This document shows, piece after piece, positions 25,927 through 34,451 of a DNA stretch of 64,000 bases. The stretch covers positions 62,001 through 126,000 of the forward strand of contig JAGATQ010000037.1 in assembly GCA_017621205.1 (NCBI GenBank), read 5' to 3'. This DNA comes from Lachnospira sp. GTDB lineage: Bacteria > Bacillota > Clostridia > Lachnospirales > Lachnospiraceae. The position numbers and the translations under genes are program-made. Each line of letters starts with the position of its first letter. The first letter of the stretch is position 1. A model generated the notes under the pieces. It worked only from the letters and a program-made list of their open reading frames with translations, was not told the DNA's origin and searched no databases.

Positions 25927-26643
25927 ATGATTAGGAAAATAATAAAAATTGATGAAAACAAGTGCAATGGCTGTGGCGTATGTGCTGTAGCCTGCCACGA
26001 AGGGGCGATTGAAATCATCGACGGTAAAGCGGTGCTTACCCGTGAGGATTACTGTGACGGTCTGGGCGACTGCCTGCCGGAGTGTCCTACCGGTGCCATC
26101 AGCTTCGAGGAACGGGAGGCCCCTGCATATGATGAAGCAGCTGTTCTTGCTGCCAAACAAAAGAAAATGAAGGAGCAGGACGTTAAAATGCCTCATGCTG
26201 GCTGTCCGGGTACACGGGTACGTCAAATACAGTCTCCAAAAACAGAAAATACTCCTTCTTCTACGCCGGCAGTAGTTTCACAGCTCGGCCAATGGCCCTG
26301 CCAGATTAAGCTGGCTCCTGTGAATGCCCCTTATTTTAATGGAGCCAAACTGCTGATTGCGGCTGACTGTACTGCGTACGCCTATGCGAACATCCATGAG
26401 GATTTTATGAAGGGAAAAGTTACGCTGATTGGCTGTCCCAAACTTGATTCTGTTGATTATAGTGAAAAGATAATGGAAATAATAAAGAATAACGATATCA
26501 GAAGTGTTACCATCCTAAGGATGGAAGTTCCCTGTTGCGGAGGAATTGAGATGGCGGCAAAAAAAGCCTTGCAGGAAAGTGGAAAATTTATTCCGTGGCA
26601 GACCATTACCATATCCATTGATGGAAAAGTTCTTGATGATTAG
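25927..26643 (+). CDS. 4Fe-4S ferredoxin-like protein with extra C-terminal domain
   Basis: The N-terminal ferredoxin domain has one full cluster motif (C13, C16, C19, C23 in CNGCGVCAVACHEG) and a second, spaced motif CDGLGDCLPECP (C43, C49, C53). A linker with CPGTRV leads to a C-terminal domain (about 115-238) containing WPCQIKL, AADCTAYA, GCPKLD and PCCGG, further cysteines that may hold a cluster. This family is often found beside hydroxylamine reductase or Crp/Fnr regulators. CAAGGAGGAG precedes the ATG. The cupin remnant overlaps its end. Confidence 0.86.
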   Translation: MIRKIIKIDENKCNGCGVCAVACHEGAIEIIDGKAVLTREDYCDGLGDCLPECPTGAISFEEREAPAYDEAAVLAAKQKKMKEQDVKMPHAGCPGTRVRQIQSPKTENTPSSTPAVVSQLGQWPCQIKLAPVNAPYFNGAKLLIAADCTAYAYANIHEDFMKGKVTLIGCPKLDSVDYSEKIMEIIKNNDIRSVTILRMEVPCCGGIEMAAKKALQESGKFIPWQTITISIDGKVLDD

Positions 26644-26808
26644 AAAAGGAGATGCGATGGTAACCGTTCTTGAAGGAACCGGACGTTTTACTGTTGATGA
26701 TGAAGTTTTTTCCTGAACGAAGGTGACACGCTGGTTATGCCGAAGAATATTCCGCATGCAGTATACGGTGAAGAAAAATTTAAAATGCAGCTTATCGTTT
26801 CATTCTGA
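26636..26808 (+). pseudogene. truncated, frameshifted cupin-domain gene
   Basis: Reading from ATG 26636 or 26657 gives GDAMVTVLEGTGRFTVDDEV, a typical first cupin motif. A stop follows at once (TTTTTTCCTGA). Adding one T to the T-run restores FLNEGDTLVMPKNIPHAVYG and a normal end at TGA 26806-26808. The usual N-terminal half of such cupins is missing, because the frame begins inside the ferredoxin gene's end. Both defects point to decay. Confidence 0.82.
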
Positions 26809-26930
26809 TTTGCATGATATTTTTCCTAGTTAATACTAACCATAAAAAGAAATGATAAGGATGATATAAAAAACTGTTTAAAGCAGAAGATATAAGATTT
26901 TCAAATAGCTAGATGGCAGGATTAGACAAA

Positions 26931-26994
26931 TGATACCGAAAAAAGTGCGATTGATACCAAAATACTTTACAGAGGTTTGCTTTTTGTCTATTAT
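26931..26994 (+). promoter_or_regulatory. direct repeats and promoter of the DUF6273 surface protein gene
   Basis: TGATACCGAAA (26931) and TGATACCAAAA (26952) are direct repeats 21 bp apart. They end just before TTTACA (26966-26971), which is spaced 17 bp from TATTAT (26989-26994). The position directly upstream of the -35 fits an activator site. Confidence 0.55.
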
Positions 26995-27033
26995 AGCACT
27001 ATGTTATATACTTATTAAGGAGGAAGTCTTATA

Positions 27034-29514
27034 ATGCGAAAAAAACAGAAAAGTTTATCATTTTTTATGGTGATTATTATGCTGCTCTCTTTGATTTCCA
27101 CTATGCCAGTCAAGGCAGAATATGATACCAATCCGATGACAGAGGATGGTACAGGGGAGAGTGTAAGCGCAGCAGAACTAAAGATAGGTGATTATGTGCA
27201 AATGGGTTCCTACTATGATGACCCGATATTATGGCGGTGTGTGGATATTGATGAAAACGGCCCGCTTATGCTGTCAGATAGAATTTTGTGCTTAAAACCC
27301 TGGGATGCACCCGGTAGAAATGTGTCGGGTTCCCATGGCAGATATCAGGGTAGAGAACAGGTTGGGTCCAATTATTGGAAGGACAGCAATATCCGTTTGT
27401 GGCTTAATTCTGGTGCGGCGGCAGGCGATATAGTGTGGTCCTGTGGTAATCCGCCGAGTGAAGAGAATGTTGAATACAATGCGTATGCTGACGAGGCAGG
27501 GTTCTTACATGCATTTACTGTTTTGGAAAAGGGAGTGATAAAATCTGTTACGCAGAAATCACTGTTGGCTGCTGCTGACAAGGATGTTGCAGGTGCAAAG
27601 GGCAGTGCATTTCATAAATATAATGATACTATATATTCTGTAAGTGATGGTAAACTGGTATATAAAAGCATACTGGAGAATTATGATGAGGCGTACTATG
27701 AAGAGGTAGAGGACAGCGTGTTCCTGCTGGATGTAAAGCAGATACAAAATGTATTTAATAATACCCCTAAACTAGGGACTTGGTATCATATTGGAAAACT
27801 TACTGAAAAAGCTGTAGAAAATAGCGACTATAAAGATTCCCTGATTCAAGCGGGCAGTGACTGGTATAACTGGCTGCGTTCCCCTTATGTAAATGATGAG
27901 GGTAATCAGGGGTCTGTCCGGCATGTGTCCAGAAATGGTCAAGTTGGATGCAGTGTTATCCAATCAAATAGTATAGGAGTACGCCCCGCCTTTTATATAA
28001 AAGAAAATACTGTGTTTCCAACAGGTGACGGTTCTGTTGATACCCCCTATCTGCTAACCCATACACACACGCTGACACATTATGATGGTGTAGCAGCGAC
28101 CTGTACAAAGCCCGGCACAGGAGAATATTGGAAGTGTGAAGGAACAGGAAGCTGTGGCAAGATGTTTAGTGACAAAAACGGTACGGTGGAGATTATAGCT
28201 GTTCCGGCAATGGAAGCCAAAGGACACAAGTATGGCAATTGGGAGATAACCACTGTTCCGACAATGGAGGCTAAAGGGGAGGCAGTGCGTGTCTGCCAAA
28301 ATGATGAAACCCATAAAGAAATAAAGGAACTCCCCATACTGACGGATACAGATGTGTGGACTGTGGGGGAACGAAAAGCTCCAACTGAGACGGAGACTGG
28401 CTCACAGCAATACACATCGGAATATGGTACAGTGACAGTGATTATTCCCGCAATCGGTCATATACATAAGCTGACACATCATGAAGTGAAAGCAGCGACC
28501 TGTACAAAGCCCGGCACAGGAGAATATTGGAAGTGTGAAGGAACAGGAAGCTGCGGAAAGCTGTTTAGTGACGAAAACGGTACGGTGGAGATTACAGCTG
28601 TTCCGGCAGGAGCGGAAGCCAAAGGACACAAGTATGGTAATTGGGAGATAACCACTGTTCCGACAATGGAAGCCAAGGGGGAGGCAGTGCGTGTCTGCCA
28701 AAATGATGAAACCCATAAAGAAATAAAGGAACTCCCCATACTGACGAATACAGATGTGTGGACTGCAGGGGAACGAAAGGCTCCAACCGGGACGGAGACT
28801 GGCTCACAGCAATACACATCGGAATTTGGCACAGTGACAGTCATTATTCCTGCAACAGGCTATGAACATCCTTTGCCATCAGAAGATGAGGATAAAACAG
28901 ATAAAGAGCAACAGGAGAAGAGGGAGCTGGCATTAAATGCTAAATTGAAGGTAAGCCAGGTGGGTAAAAAAATTAATATATGCTGGGGAAGAGCGTCTGA
29001 AGCTGATGGTTATCATGTATATGTGCAGTATTGTGGCATGAAATTTAATGACAAATCACTCAATCAGGTAATAGGAGCAAACAATACAAGCATTACTGTA
29101 AAAAAGGTAAATGGGAAGAAGCTGGACCTTAAGAAGAATTATAAGGTTTATGTAGAAGCCTATAAGTTGTCAGGCGGAAAAAAGAAAATACTGGGGAAAT
29201 CCATTATTGCTCATATTGTTGGGAAGAACAATCAAAAATATACGAATGTCAAAGAAGTCAGGGTAAAGAAAAATTCTTATACGCTGAAACAGGGCAATAC
29301 GATAACGATACAGGCAAATGTTGTACTGGTAAGCAGGGGTAAAAAACAGCTTTCTAATGCCCATGCCAGACAATTCCGCTATGCCAGCAGTGATAAAAAA
29401 ATCGCAACAGTATCAAAAAACGGTAAAGTTAAGGCGGTAGGGAAAGGCACCTGTACTGTCTATGTCTATGCCAGAAACGGATATGCCAAAGCGATAAAGA
29501 TAACAGTAAAATAG
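27034..29514 (+). CDS. secreted DUF6273 / Cys-repeat / Big2 surface protein
   Basis: An 826-residue exported protein with signal peptide (cut near PVKA, about residue 28). Order: DUF6273-type domain (about 48-335: IGDYVQMGSYYDD, LRSPY, GVRPAFYI), then two tandem repeats of about 130 residues (about 346-480 and 481-615) each with CTKPG, YWKCEG, SCGK and VCQND motifs, an acidic linker, a fibronectin-like segment (about 640-735) and a C-terminal Big2-like domain (about 740-826: YASSDKKIATVSKNGKVKA). There is no sortase motif. Role probably adhesion or surface binding. TTAAGGAGGAAG precedes ATG 27034. A terminator follows. Confidence 0.85.
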   Translation: MRKKQKSLSFFMVIIMLLSLISTMPVKAEYDTNPMTEDGTGESVSAAELKIGDYVQMGSYYDDPILWRCVDIDENGPLMLSDRILCLKPWDAPGRNVSGSHGRYQGREQVGSNYWKDSNIRLWLNSGAAAGDIVWSCGNPPSEENVEYNAYADEAGFLHAFTVLEKGVIKSVTQKSLLAAADKDVAGAKGSAFHKYNDTIYSVSDGKLVYKSILENYDEAYYEEVEDSVFLLDVKQIQNVFNNTPKLGTWYHIGKLTEKAVENSDYKDSLIQAGSDWYNWLRSPYVNDEGNQGSVRHVSRNGQVGCSVIQSNSIGVRPAFYIKENTVFPTGDGSVDTPYLLTHTHTLTHYDGVAATCTKPGTGEYWKCEGTGSCGKMFSDKNGTVEIIAVPAMEAKGHKYGNWEITTVPTMEAKGEAVRVCQNDETHKEIKELPILTDTDVWTVGERKAPTETETGSQQYTSEYGTVTVIIPAIGHIHKLTHHEVKAATCTKPGTGEYWKCEGTGSCGKLFSDENGTVEITAVPAGAEAKGHKYGNWEITTVPTMEAKGEAVRVCQNDETHKEIKELPILTNTDVWTAGERKAPTGTETGSQQYTSEFGTVTVIIPATGYEHPLPSEDEDKTDKEQQEKRELALNAKLKVSQVGKKINICWGRASEADGYHVYVQYCGMKFNDKSLNQVIGANNTSITVKKVNGKKLDLKKNYKVYVEAYKLSGGKKKILGKSIIAHIVGKNNQKYTNVKEVRVKKNSYTLKQGNTITIQANVVLVSRGKKQLSNAHARQFRYASSDKKIATVSKNGKVKAVGKGTCTVYVYARNGYAKAIKITVK

Positions 29515-29528
29515 AATATATTGGGAAG

Positions 29529-29566
29529 CAGCACATTTACTTAGCGGTAGTAAATGTGCTGTTTTT
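29529..29566 (+). terminator. intrinsic terminator
   Basis: CAGCACATTTAC (29529-29540) pairs perfectly with GTAAATGTGCTG (29550-29561) and is followed by TTTTT. Confidence 0.92.
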
Positions 29567-29620
29567 GTCCCCGGCATCATAATATATAATAAACAATGAT
29601 AGCATTAGGGAGAATGATAT

Positions 29621-30592
29621 ATGAAACGATGTGTTCCGCTAGAGGCGGCTGCTGAGGATGTCTGTAATCAAAGCTCCGTACCTCCGCTGATTTTTCAATT
29701 GCCGCCTGAGGAAGGCAGAAGGGTATTGGAAGAGGCTCAGGATACGCCGGTATATAAATATCCTGCAGATATATCCGCTGATTGCATAGATACTGGAATA
29801 TGGGGCAGCATCCCCGTATATTTCATTGTGCCAAAGGGGAAAGAAATAAAAAATATTATATTCTATATTCACGGTGCGGGATGGGTATTTGGAAGCTACC
29901 ATACACATGAAAAGCTGGTTAGGGAGCTTTCAGCAAGGACAGATTCCTTAGTTGTCTTTCCTGAATATAGCCGCTCACCGGAAGCAAAATATCCTACAGC
30001 GGTGGAACAGTGCTATTTTATTCTATCTCATATAAAAGAAATGATAGGGAATCGCTTTTCAAATTTCAATTATTCTTCAATTATCGTCGCAGGCGATAGT
30101 GTAGGCGGGAATATGGCAATCGCCATGGTGCTTATGGCATCGAAACGGCATGGCCCGGATATTCACAAGCTGCTGTTATATTATCCGGTAACAAATGTCT
30201 GCTTTGATACATCGAGTTACTGTCAATTTGCAACGGACTATTATCTGTATCGCGAAGGTATGAAATGGTTCTGGTGGCAATATACAACTTCTATGAAGGA
30301 GCGGAATCAGATTACTGCTTCCCCTCTTCGGGCGGACAAAGATTGTTTAAAATGCTTTCCCCGGACGATGATTATCAACGGTCAGGCAGATGTTTTACGC
30401 AGTGAGGGAGAAGCATTTGCAGAGAAGCTTCAATGTGCCGGTGTAGATGTAACTGCTGTACGCATACAGGGTACCATTCATGATTTTGTAATGCTGAATG
30501 CACTTGATCAAACGAATGCCTGCCGTACAGCCATGGATATATCTACCGGATGGATAAACCGTCCTGAACAAAACCCTATTATTCCATTCTGA
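29621..30592 (+). CDS. alpha/beta hydrolase, HSL-type esterase
   Basis: A 323-residue hydrolase with the oxyanion motif HGAGW (about 87), nucleophile elbow GDSVGG, acid region in GQADVLRSEGE and the catalytic histidine in GTIHDFVMLNA. The layout matches the hormone-sensitive-lipase group of short-chain esterases. No signal peptide, so it is cytoplasmic. GGGAG precedes ATG 29621. It follows the surface-protein terminator and is probably monocistronic. Confidence 0.87.
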   Translation: MKRCVPLEAAAEDVCNQSSVPPLIFQLPPEEGRRVLEEAQDTPVYKYPADISADCIDTGIWGSIPVYFIVPKGKEIKNIIFYIHGAGWVFGSYHTHEKLVRELSARTDSLVVFPEYSRSPEAKYPTAVEQCYFILSHIKEMIGNRFSNFNYSSIIVAGDSVGGNMAIAMVLMASKRHGPDIHKLLLYYPVTNVCFDTSSYCQFATDYYLYREGMKWFWWQYTTSMKERNQITASPLRADKDCLKCFPRTMIINGQADVLRSEGEAFAEKLQCAGVDVTAVRIQGTIHDFVMLNALDQTNACRTAMDISTGWINRPEQNPIIPF

Positions 30593-30600
30593 AATATTCT

Positions 30601-30623
30601 ATATCGGCTTTTGGGGCCGATAT
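30601..30623 (+). other. short hairpin after the esterase gene
   Basis: ATATCGGC and GCCGATAT pair perfectly around TTTTGGG. No T-tract follows, so it is not called a terminator. Confidence 0.4.
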
Positions 30624-30647
30624 CCTACGGTATGAAAGAAAAGCGTA

Positions 30648-30677
30648 TTGAACCCAGTTCTTTTTATGTGCTATAAT
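30648..30677 (+). promoter_or_regulatory. promoter of MATE gene
   Basis: TTGAAC (30648-30653) and TATAAT (30672-30677) with an 18-bp spacer. A 120-bp leader follows without clear structure. Confidence 0.55.
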
Positions 30678-30800
30678 GAAAATCCAAGCTGGTTTTGCCA
30701 TGGGGAGCAGTTTTAGAAGAATTCAGAATAAAGCTGACCTGTGCGGCCAACCCGGATGGACAGATAGTGCCATGACAGATTAGAGAAAGAAGGGTTTTAC

Positions 30801-32153
30801 ATGAGAAGCCAGATGGACATGATAAATGGTTCGTTGGGGGATAAGATTATCAAATATGCGATACCACTTGCTATAACGGGGGTTTTGCAACAGCTATTTA
30901 ATGCAGCAGATTTGGCGGTAGTCGGACAGTTTTCTGGCAAGGAGGCTATGGCGGCGGTGGGAAGCAATGCGCCTGTCATCGGGCTGCTGGTTAATCTTTT
31001 TGTTGGAATTTCTTTGGGAAGTAACGTTATTATCGCCAAGTCTATCGGACAGGGAAATGACGAGAATATTTCGAAAACGGTGCATACATCGGTGGTTATG
31101 GCTCTGCTGGGCGGACTGTTCCTTACAGTGCTGGGGCAGTTTCTGGCTCCCGAAATTGTAAACATGCTGGATGTTCCGGGGGATGTATCCTCCTTGGCAG
31201 TAAAATATTTACGGATTTATTTGGCTGGTATGCCGGTAATTCTGCTTTATAACTTTGAGGCAGCAATATTTCGAAGCTGCGGAAATACACAGACACCGCT
31301 ACTTGCACTGGTGGTGTCTGGTATTTTGAATGTTGCCCTTAATCTGTTTTTTGTCTTGGGAATGGGAATGGATGTGGATGGTGTTGCAACAGCAACGGTA
31401 CTTTCTAATCTCGTCAGCTCGGCAATCTTGTTTGTGGCATTGATAAAGTCAGAGCTGGCAATCCGGATTAATCCTCGTAAGCTGCGGATATATAAAGATG
31501 TGCTGGGGCAGATTTTAAGAATTGGGATTCCTGCGGGAGTACAAGGAATGATTTTTTCGTTCGCCAATATTATCATCCAGTCAAAAGTTAATAGTCTGGG
31601 AACAACGATAATGGCAGCATCCTCGGCAGCTTTTAATCTGGAGATTTTTTCCTATTACATTATGAACTCCTTTGGTCAGGCATGTACGACCTTTGTGGGG
31701 CAGAACTATGGAGCGGGGAAGGGGGAACGCTGCCGGAAAACGCTAAAGCTCTGCCTGCTGCAAAGTCTGGTAAGTACTGCAGCAGCCAGTGTACTGATTC
31801 TGCTGTTCAGCCATCCGCTGCTCAGCATTTTCAATACAGACCCGGACGTAATTGCAGCAGGACGGATTCGGTTAGAATATATTTTCTTTGCGTATCTGTT
31901 CAGCTTTGCACAGGAGGTTTTGTCGGGTTATCTGAGAGGCTTTGGCGTTTCCTTCATTCCAGCGGTTTGTTCCGTCGTCGGGATTTGCGGTGTGCGGCTT
32001 GCATGGATTTTTACAGTATTTCAGCAAGCCCCATCCTTTCAAACCATTATGCAGGTATATCCAATCAGTCTTGGCATAACAACAGTGGTGATTCTGGTTG
32101 TAACGCTGTTTGTGAAACCATCGAAGAGGTATGTTATCCGGAAGGGAATATAA
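30801..32153 (+). CDS. MATE-family efflux transporter (second)
   Basis: A 450-residue protein with twelve hydrophobic segments in two halves. Typical loops are FNAADLAVVGQFSG in the first helix pair, RSCGNTQTP and VGQNYGAGKGERC. It is not closely similar to the MATE protein at 16983-18326 outside these family positions. It is followed by an Rrf2 regulator and an NAD(P)-binding protein but has its own promoter. Substrate unknown. Confidence 0.92.
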   Translation: MRSQMDMINGSLGDKIIKYAIPLAITGVLQQLFNAADLAVVGQFSGKEAMAAVGSNAPVIGLLVNLFVGISLGSNVIIAKSIGQGNDENISKTVHTSVVMALLGGLFLTVLGQFLAPEIVNMLDVPGDVSSLAVKYLRIYLAGMPVILLYNFEAAIFRSCGNTQTPLLALVVSGILNVALNLFFVLGMGMDVDGVATATVLSNLVSSAILFVALIKSELAIRINPRKLRIYKDVLGQILRIGIPAGVQGMIFSFANIIIQSKVNSLGTTIMAASSAAFNLEIFSYYIMNSFGQACTTFVGQNYGAGKGERCRKTLKLCLLQSLVSTAAASVLILLFSHPLLSIFNTDPDVIAAGRIRLEYIFFAYLFSFAQEVLSGYLRGFGVSFIPAVCSVVGICGVRLAWIFTVFQQAPSFQTIMQVYPISLGITTVVILVVTLFVKPSKRYVIRKGI

Positions 32154-32162
32154 AAATTTAAA

Positions 32163-32192
32163 AACTCAAACTTCGCACTTGAAGTTTGAGTT
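32163..32192. repeat. perfect hairpin between MATE and Rrf2 genes
   Basis: AACTCAAACTTC (32163-32174) pairs perfectly with GAAGTTTGAGTT (32181-32192) around GCACTT. The T-tract lies on the minus-strand side, so it is a poor plus-strand terminator. CTCAAACTTCGCAC also occurs in the arm of element B. Confidence 0.55.
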
Positions 32193-32225
32193 AAAAAATA
32201 AAAAAATTGAAAGGTGGCACAGGAT

Positions 32226-32669
32226 ATGCGGATTTCAAGTCGGTTTACAATAGCAATTCACATTTTTGCCTGTATAGATACGTTTGGGGATACGTGCAAA
32301 GTAACAAGTGATTTTCTTGCGGGAAGTACCAATGTGAATCCTGTTATTATCAGAAAAATATTAGGTCAGCTCAAGAAAGCAGGTTTGATTGAAGTTGCAC
32401 GGGGAACCGGGGGCACTACTGTAGCAAAACCATTAGGGGAGATAAGCTTTTTGGATGTATATCATGCCGTGGAGTGTGTTGGAAAGGGTGACTTGTTTCA
32501 TTTCCATGAAAATCCCAATACCAATTGTCCAGTGGGGAGAAATATTCATCATATTTTAGATGATAGGCTTCTCCAGGTACAAAATGCCATGGAAGAAGAG
32601 CTTGCGTCTATTACACTGGCAGATTTAAAGAAGGATACAGAAAAATATCTGGATGAGAATAACCTGTAG
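32226..32669 (+). CDS. Rrf2-family regulator, YwnA-like
   Basis: A 147-residue Rrf2 protein: N-terminal winged helix (MRISSRFTIAIHI, VNPVIIRKILGQLKKAGLIEV) and a C-terminal dimerisation helix. It has a cysteine near 12 (IFACID), one in GDTCKV, one in VECV and one in NCPVG, but lacks the three-cysteine cluster of IscR, which suggests a non-Fe-S regulator of the YwnA type. ATG 32226 fits the family start; GTG 32214 lies in the ribosome site region. The NAD(P)-binding gene follows under a promoter with a dyad at the -10. Confidence 0.88.
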   Translation: MRISSRFTIAIHIFACIDTFGDTCKVTSDFLAGSTNVNPVIIRKILGQLKKAGLIEVARGTGGTTVAKPLGEISFLDVYHAVECVGKGDLFHFHENPNTNCPVGRNIHHILDDRLLQVQNAMEEELASITLADLKKDTEKYLDENNL

Positions 32670-32734
32670 AATATCAAGGCATTAGGAAGAGGAAAGTCCA
32701 ATGCCTTATTTTTTAAAATATTTCGTTGTAACTA

Positions 32735-32773
32735 TTGACATTACAACAACTCGGTGTTATAGTAACACTATAA
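32735..32773 (+). promoter_or_regulatory. promoter with Rrf2-type operator over the -10
   Basis: TTGACA (32735-32740) and TATAGT (32758-32763) are spaced 17 bp. The dyad TTATAGT-AAC-ACTATAA (32757-32773) covers the -10, so a bound repressor would block polymerase directly. The upstream Rrf2 protein is the obvious candidate. Confidence 0.75.
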
Positions 32774-32828
32774 GATGTAATAATGATAGTTACATCAAAA
32801 AATATTATTTATTAAGGAGGTAATTAAT

Positions 32829-33458
32829 ATGAAGGTAGCAGTAGTATGTGCAAATGGAAAGGCAGGCAGATTAATTACAAAGGAGGCGGTGAACAGAGGC
32901 TTTGATGTTACAGCTTTTGTAAGAGGTGAGAACCAATCTGCTGCACCGAACTCCGTCAATATGGATATTTTGGATATTAAGGCAGCAGACCTTAATGGTT
33001 ATGATGTCGTTGTGGATGCTTTTGGAGCATGGACAGAGGATGTGCTTCCTCTTCATAGTACGACGCTGGAAACGCTATGTAATGCTCTTTCTGGTACAGA
33101 TACCCGGTTATTGGTTGTTGGCGGTGCAGGTAGTCTCTATACCAATCCAGAGCATACAGCCTGTGTATCAGACGGTCCGGATTTTCCCGAGATGTTCAAG
33201 CCTCTGGCGAAAGCTATGGCAAAAGCACTTTCTGAACTTCGCCAGAGAAATGATGTGAAGTGGACCTATATCAGTCCGGCTGGAGATTTTCAGGCAGATG
33301 GTGAGCGTAGTGGACAGTATATTCTTGGCGGTGAGGAACTAACTTTGAACGAGAAGGGGGAAAGCATTATCAGTTATGCAGATTATGCGATTGCCATGGT
33401 AGATGAGATTGAAAACGGAAATCATATTAACCAGCGGATTTCTGTTGTAAGAAAGTAA
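32829..33458 (+). CDS. NAD(P)-binding atypical SDR protein, YwnB-like
   Basis: A 209-residue Rossmann protein with the N-terminal dinucleotide motif VVCANGKAGRLI (4-15), the acidic/basic second strand end (TAFVRG) and LLVVGGAGSLY in the middle strand. It lacks the classical SDR YxxxK site, as in NmrA-type or YwnB-like proteins. Bacillus carries a similar ywnA-ywnB neighbour pair. Probably responds to electrophile, disulfide or quinone stress; reaction unknown. AAGGAGGTAATT precedes the ATG. Confidence 0.87.
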   Translation: MKVAVVCANGKAGRLITKEAVNRGFDVTAFVRGENQSAAPNSVNMDILDIKAADLNGYDVVVDAFGAWTEDVLPLHSTTLETLCNALSGTDTRLLVVGGAGSLYTNPEHTACVSDGPDFPEMFKPLAKAMAKALSELRQRNDVKWTYISPAGDFQADGERSGQYILGGEELTLNEKGESIISYADYAIAMVDEIENGNHINQRISVVRK

Positions 33459-33494
33459 ACTTCATAAAAATGAAGCAAAGGGGGTTGGGTAATC

Positions 33495-34451
33495 ATGAAG
33501 AAAAAGAGTAATAGGAATTGGACACAATTTTTAAGTGGTGTTCCTGCCAGAGATTATGTTTTTCAGGATATCCCCTATGAAGAACAGATTAAGCGGGCAG
33601 CAGCACTGATTGAGGATGCGGAAATGGTGTTAATTGGTGCGGGGGCAGGTGCCTCCGCAGCAGCAGGTCTTACCTACAGTGGGCAGCGGTTTACTGATAA
33701 TTTCAGTGAATTTATTGAGAAATATGGTTCTAAATATATGACAGACATGTATGCTGCTGGCTTTTACCCCTTTCCAACACAGGAGACCAAGTGGGGGTAT
33801 TGGTCCAAGCACAGTATGTTGAACCGCTTCTTGCCACCGGCGCTTCCTCTGTATCAGCAGCTTTATGAGCTGGTAAAGGAAAAGGATTATTTTGTGCTGA
33901 CAACCAATGTGGACCATCAATTTCATAAGGCGGGATTTTCAGTAGAACGCATCTTTGCAACACAGGGCGATTATGGTAATATACAATGTGAAAAAGGGTG
34001 CCATCAGAAAATATATGATGCCGAAGCGTTATTTTATCGGATGGATGGGGCAAGAAAGGATTGCAGGGTTCCCTCCGATATGGTGCCTAAGTGTCCGGTC
34101 TGTGGCGGTAATATGACGATGCATCTGCGCTGTGACCAATATTTTGTAGAAGATGAAAACTGGCATGAGGCAGCAGGACGTTATGGGGATTTTTTGCAGA
34201 AGCTTGCGAAGAAAAAGGGTGTCCTGCTGGAGCTTGGTGTTGGTTTCAATACCCCGACTATCATTCGCTTTCCCTTTGAGAAAATGATGCGTGATAACGG
34301 CAATCTGTCACTGCTCCGGTTCAATCTGAAGGAAGCGTTTGTGCCGGAAAGCTTTGGAACGAGGGCAATTGGTATAGATGGTGATATGGCAAGGGCAGTA
34401 TCTGATTTATATAACCAGCTTGAAGGAAAGGCGTGTGGTAGAAATGAATGA
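33495..34451 (+). CDS. class M sirtuin (SirTM), macrodomain-linked
   Basis: A 318-residue sirtuin: NAD loop GAGAGASAAAGLTYSG (48-63), substrate/NAD pocket TTNVDHQF (136-143), and zinc cysteines C165, C169, C200, C203. The usual catalytic histidine is replaced by glutamine (Q157 in FATQGDYG), a mark of SirTM enzymes that mono-ADP-ribosylate rather than deacetylate. The stop overlaps the macrodomain start by 8 nt. In streptococci and staphylococci the pair works with a lipoylated GcvH-like carrier and an LplA2 ligase, which are not seen here. Confidence 0.9.
   Translation: MKKKSNRNWTQFLSGVPARDYVFQDIPYEEQIKRAAALIEDAEMVLIGAGAGASAAAGLTYSGQRFTDNFSEFIEKYGSKYMTDMYAAGFYPFPTQETKWGYWSKHSMLNRFLPPALPLYQQLYELVKEKDYFVLTTNVDHQFHKAGFSVERIFATQGDYGNIQCEKGCHQKIYDAEALFYRMDGARKDCRVPSDMVPKCPVCGGNMTMHLRCDQYFVEDENWHEAAGRYGDFLQKLAKKKGVLLELGVGFNTPTIIRFPFEKMMRDNGNLSLLRFNLKEAFVPESFGTRAIGIDGDMARAVSDLYNQLEGKACGRNE

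Noticed and set aside
28080..28844. Several minus-strand open frames across the surface-protein repeats
   Set aside because: They mirror the duplicated coding repeats, have no ribosome sites, and the sense frame is a clear protein.
31682..32161. 159-codon plus-strand open frame inside the second MATE gene
   Set aside because: It overlaps the MATE frame throughout, has no ribosome site, and its translation is Ser/Cys-rich without family motifs.
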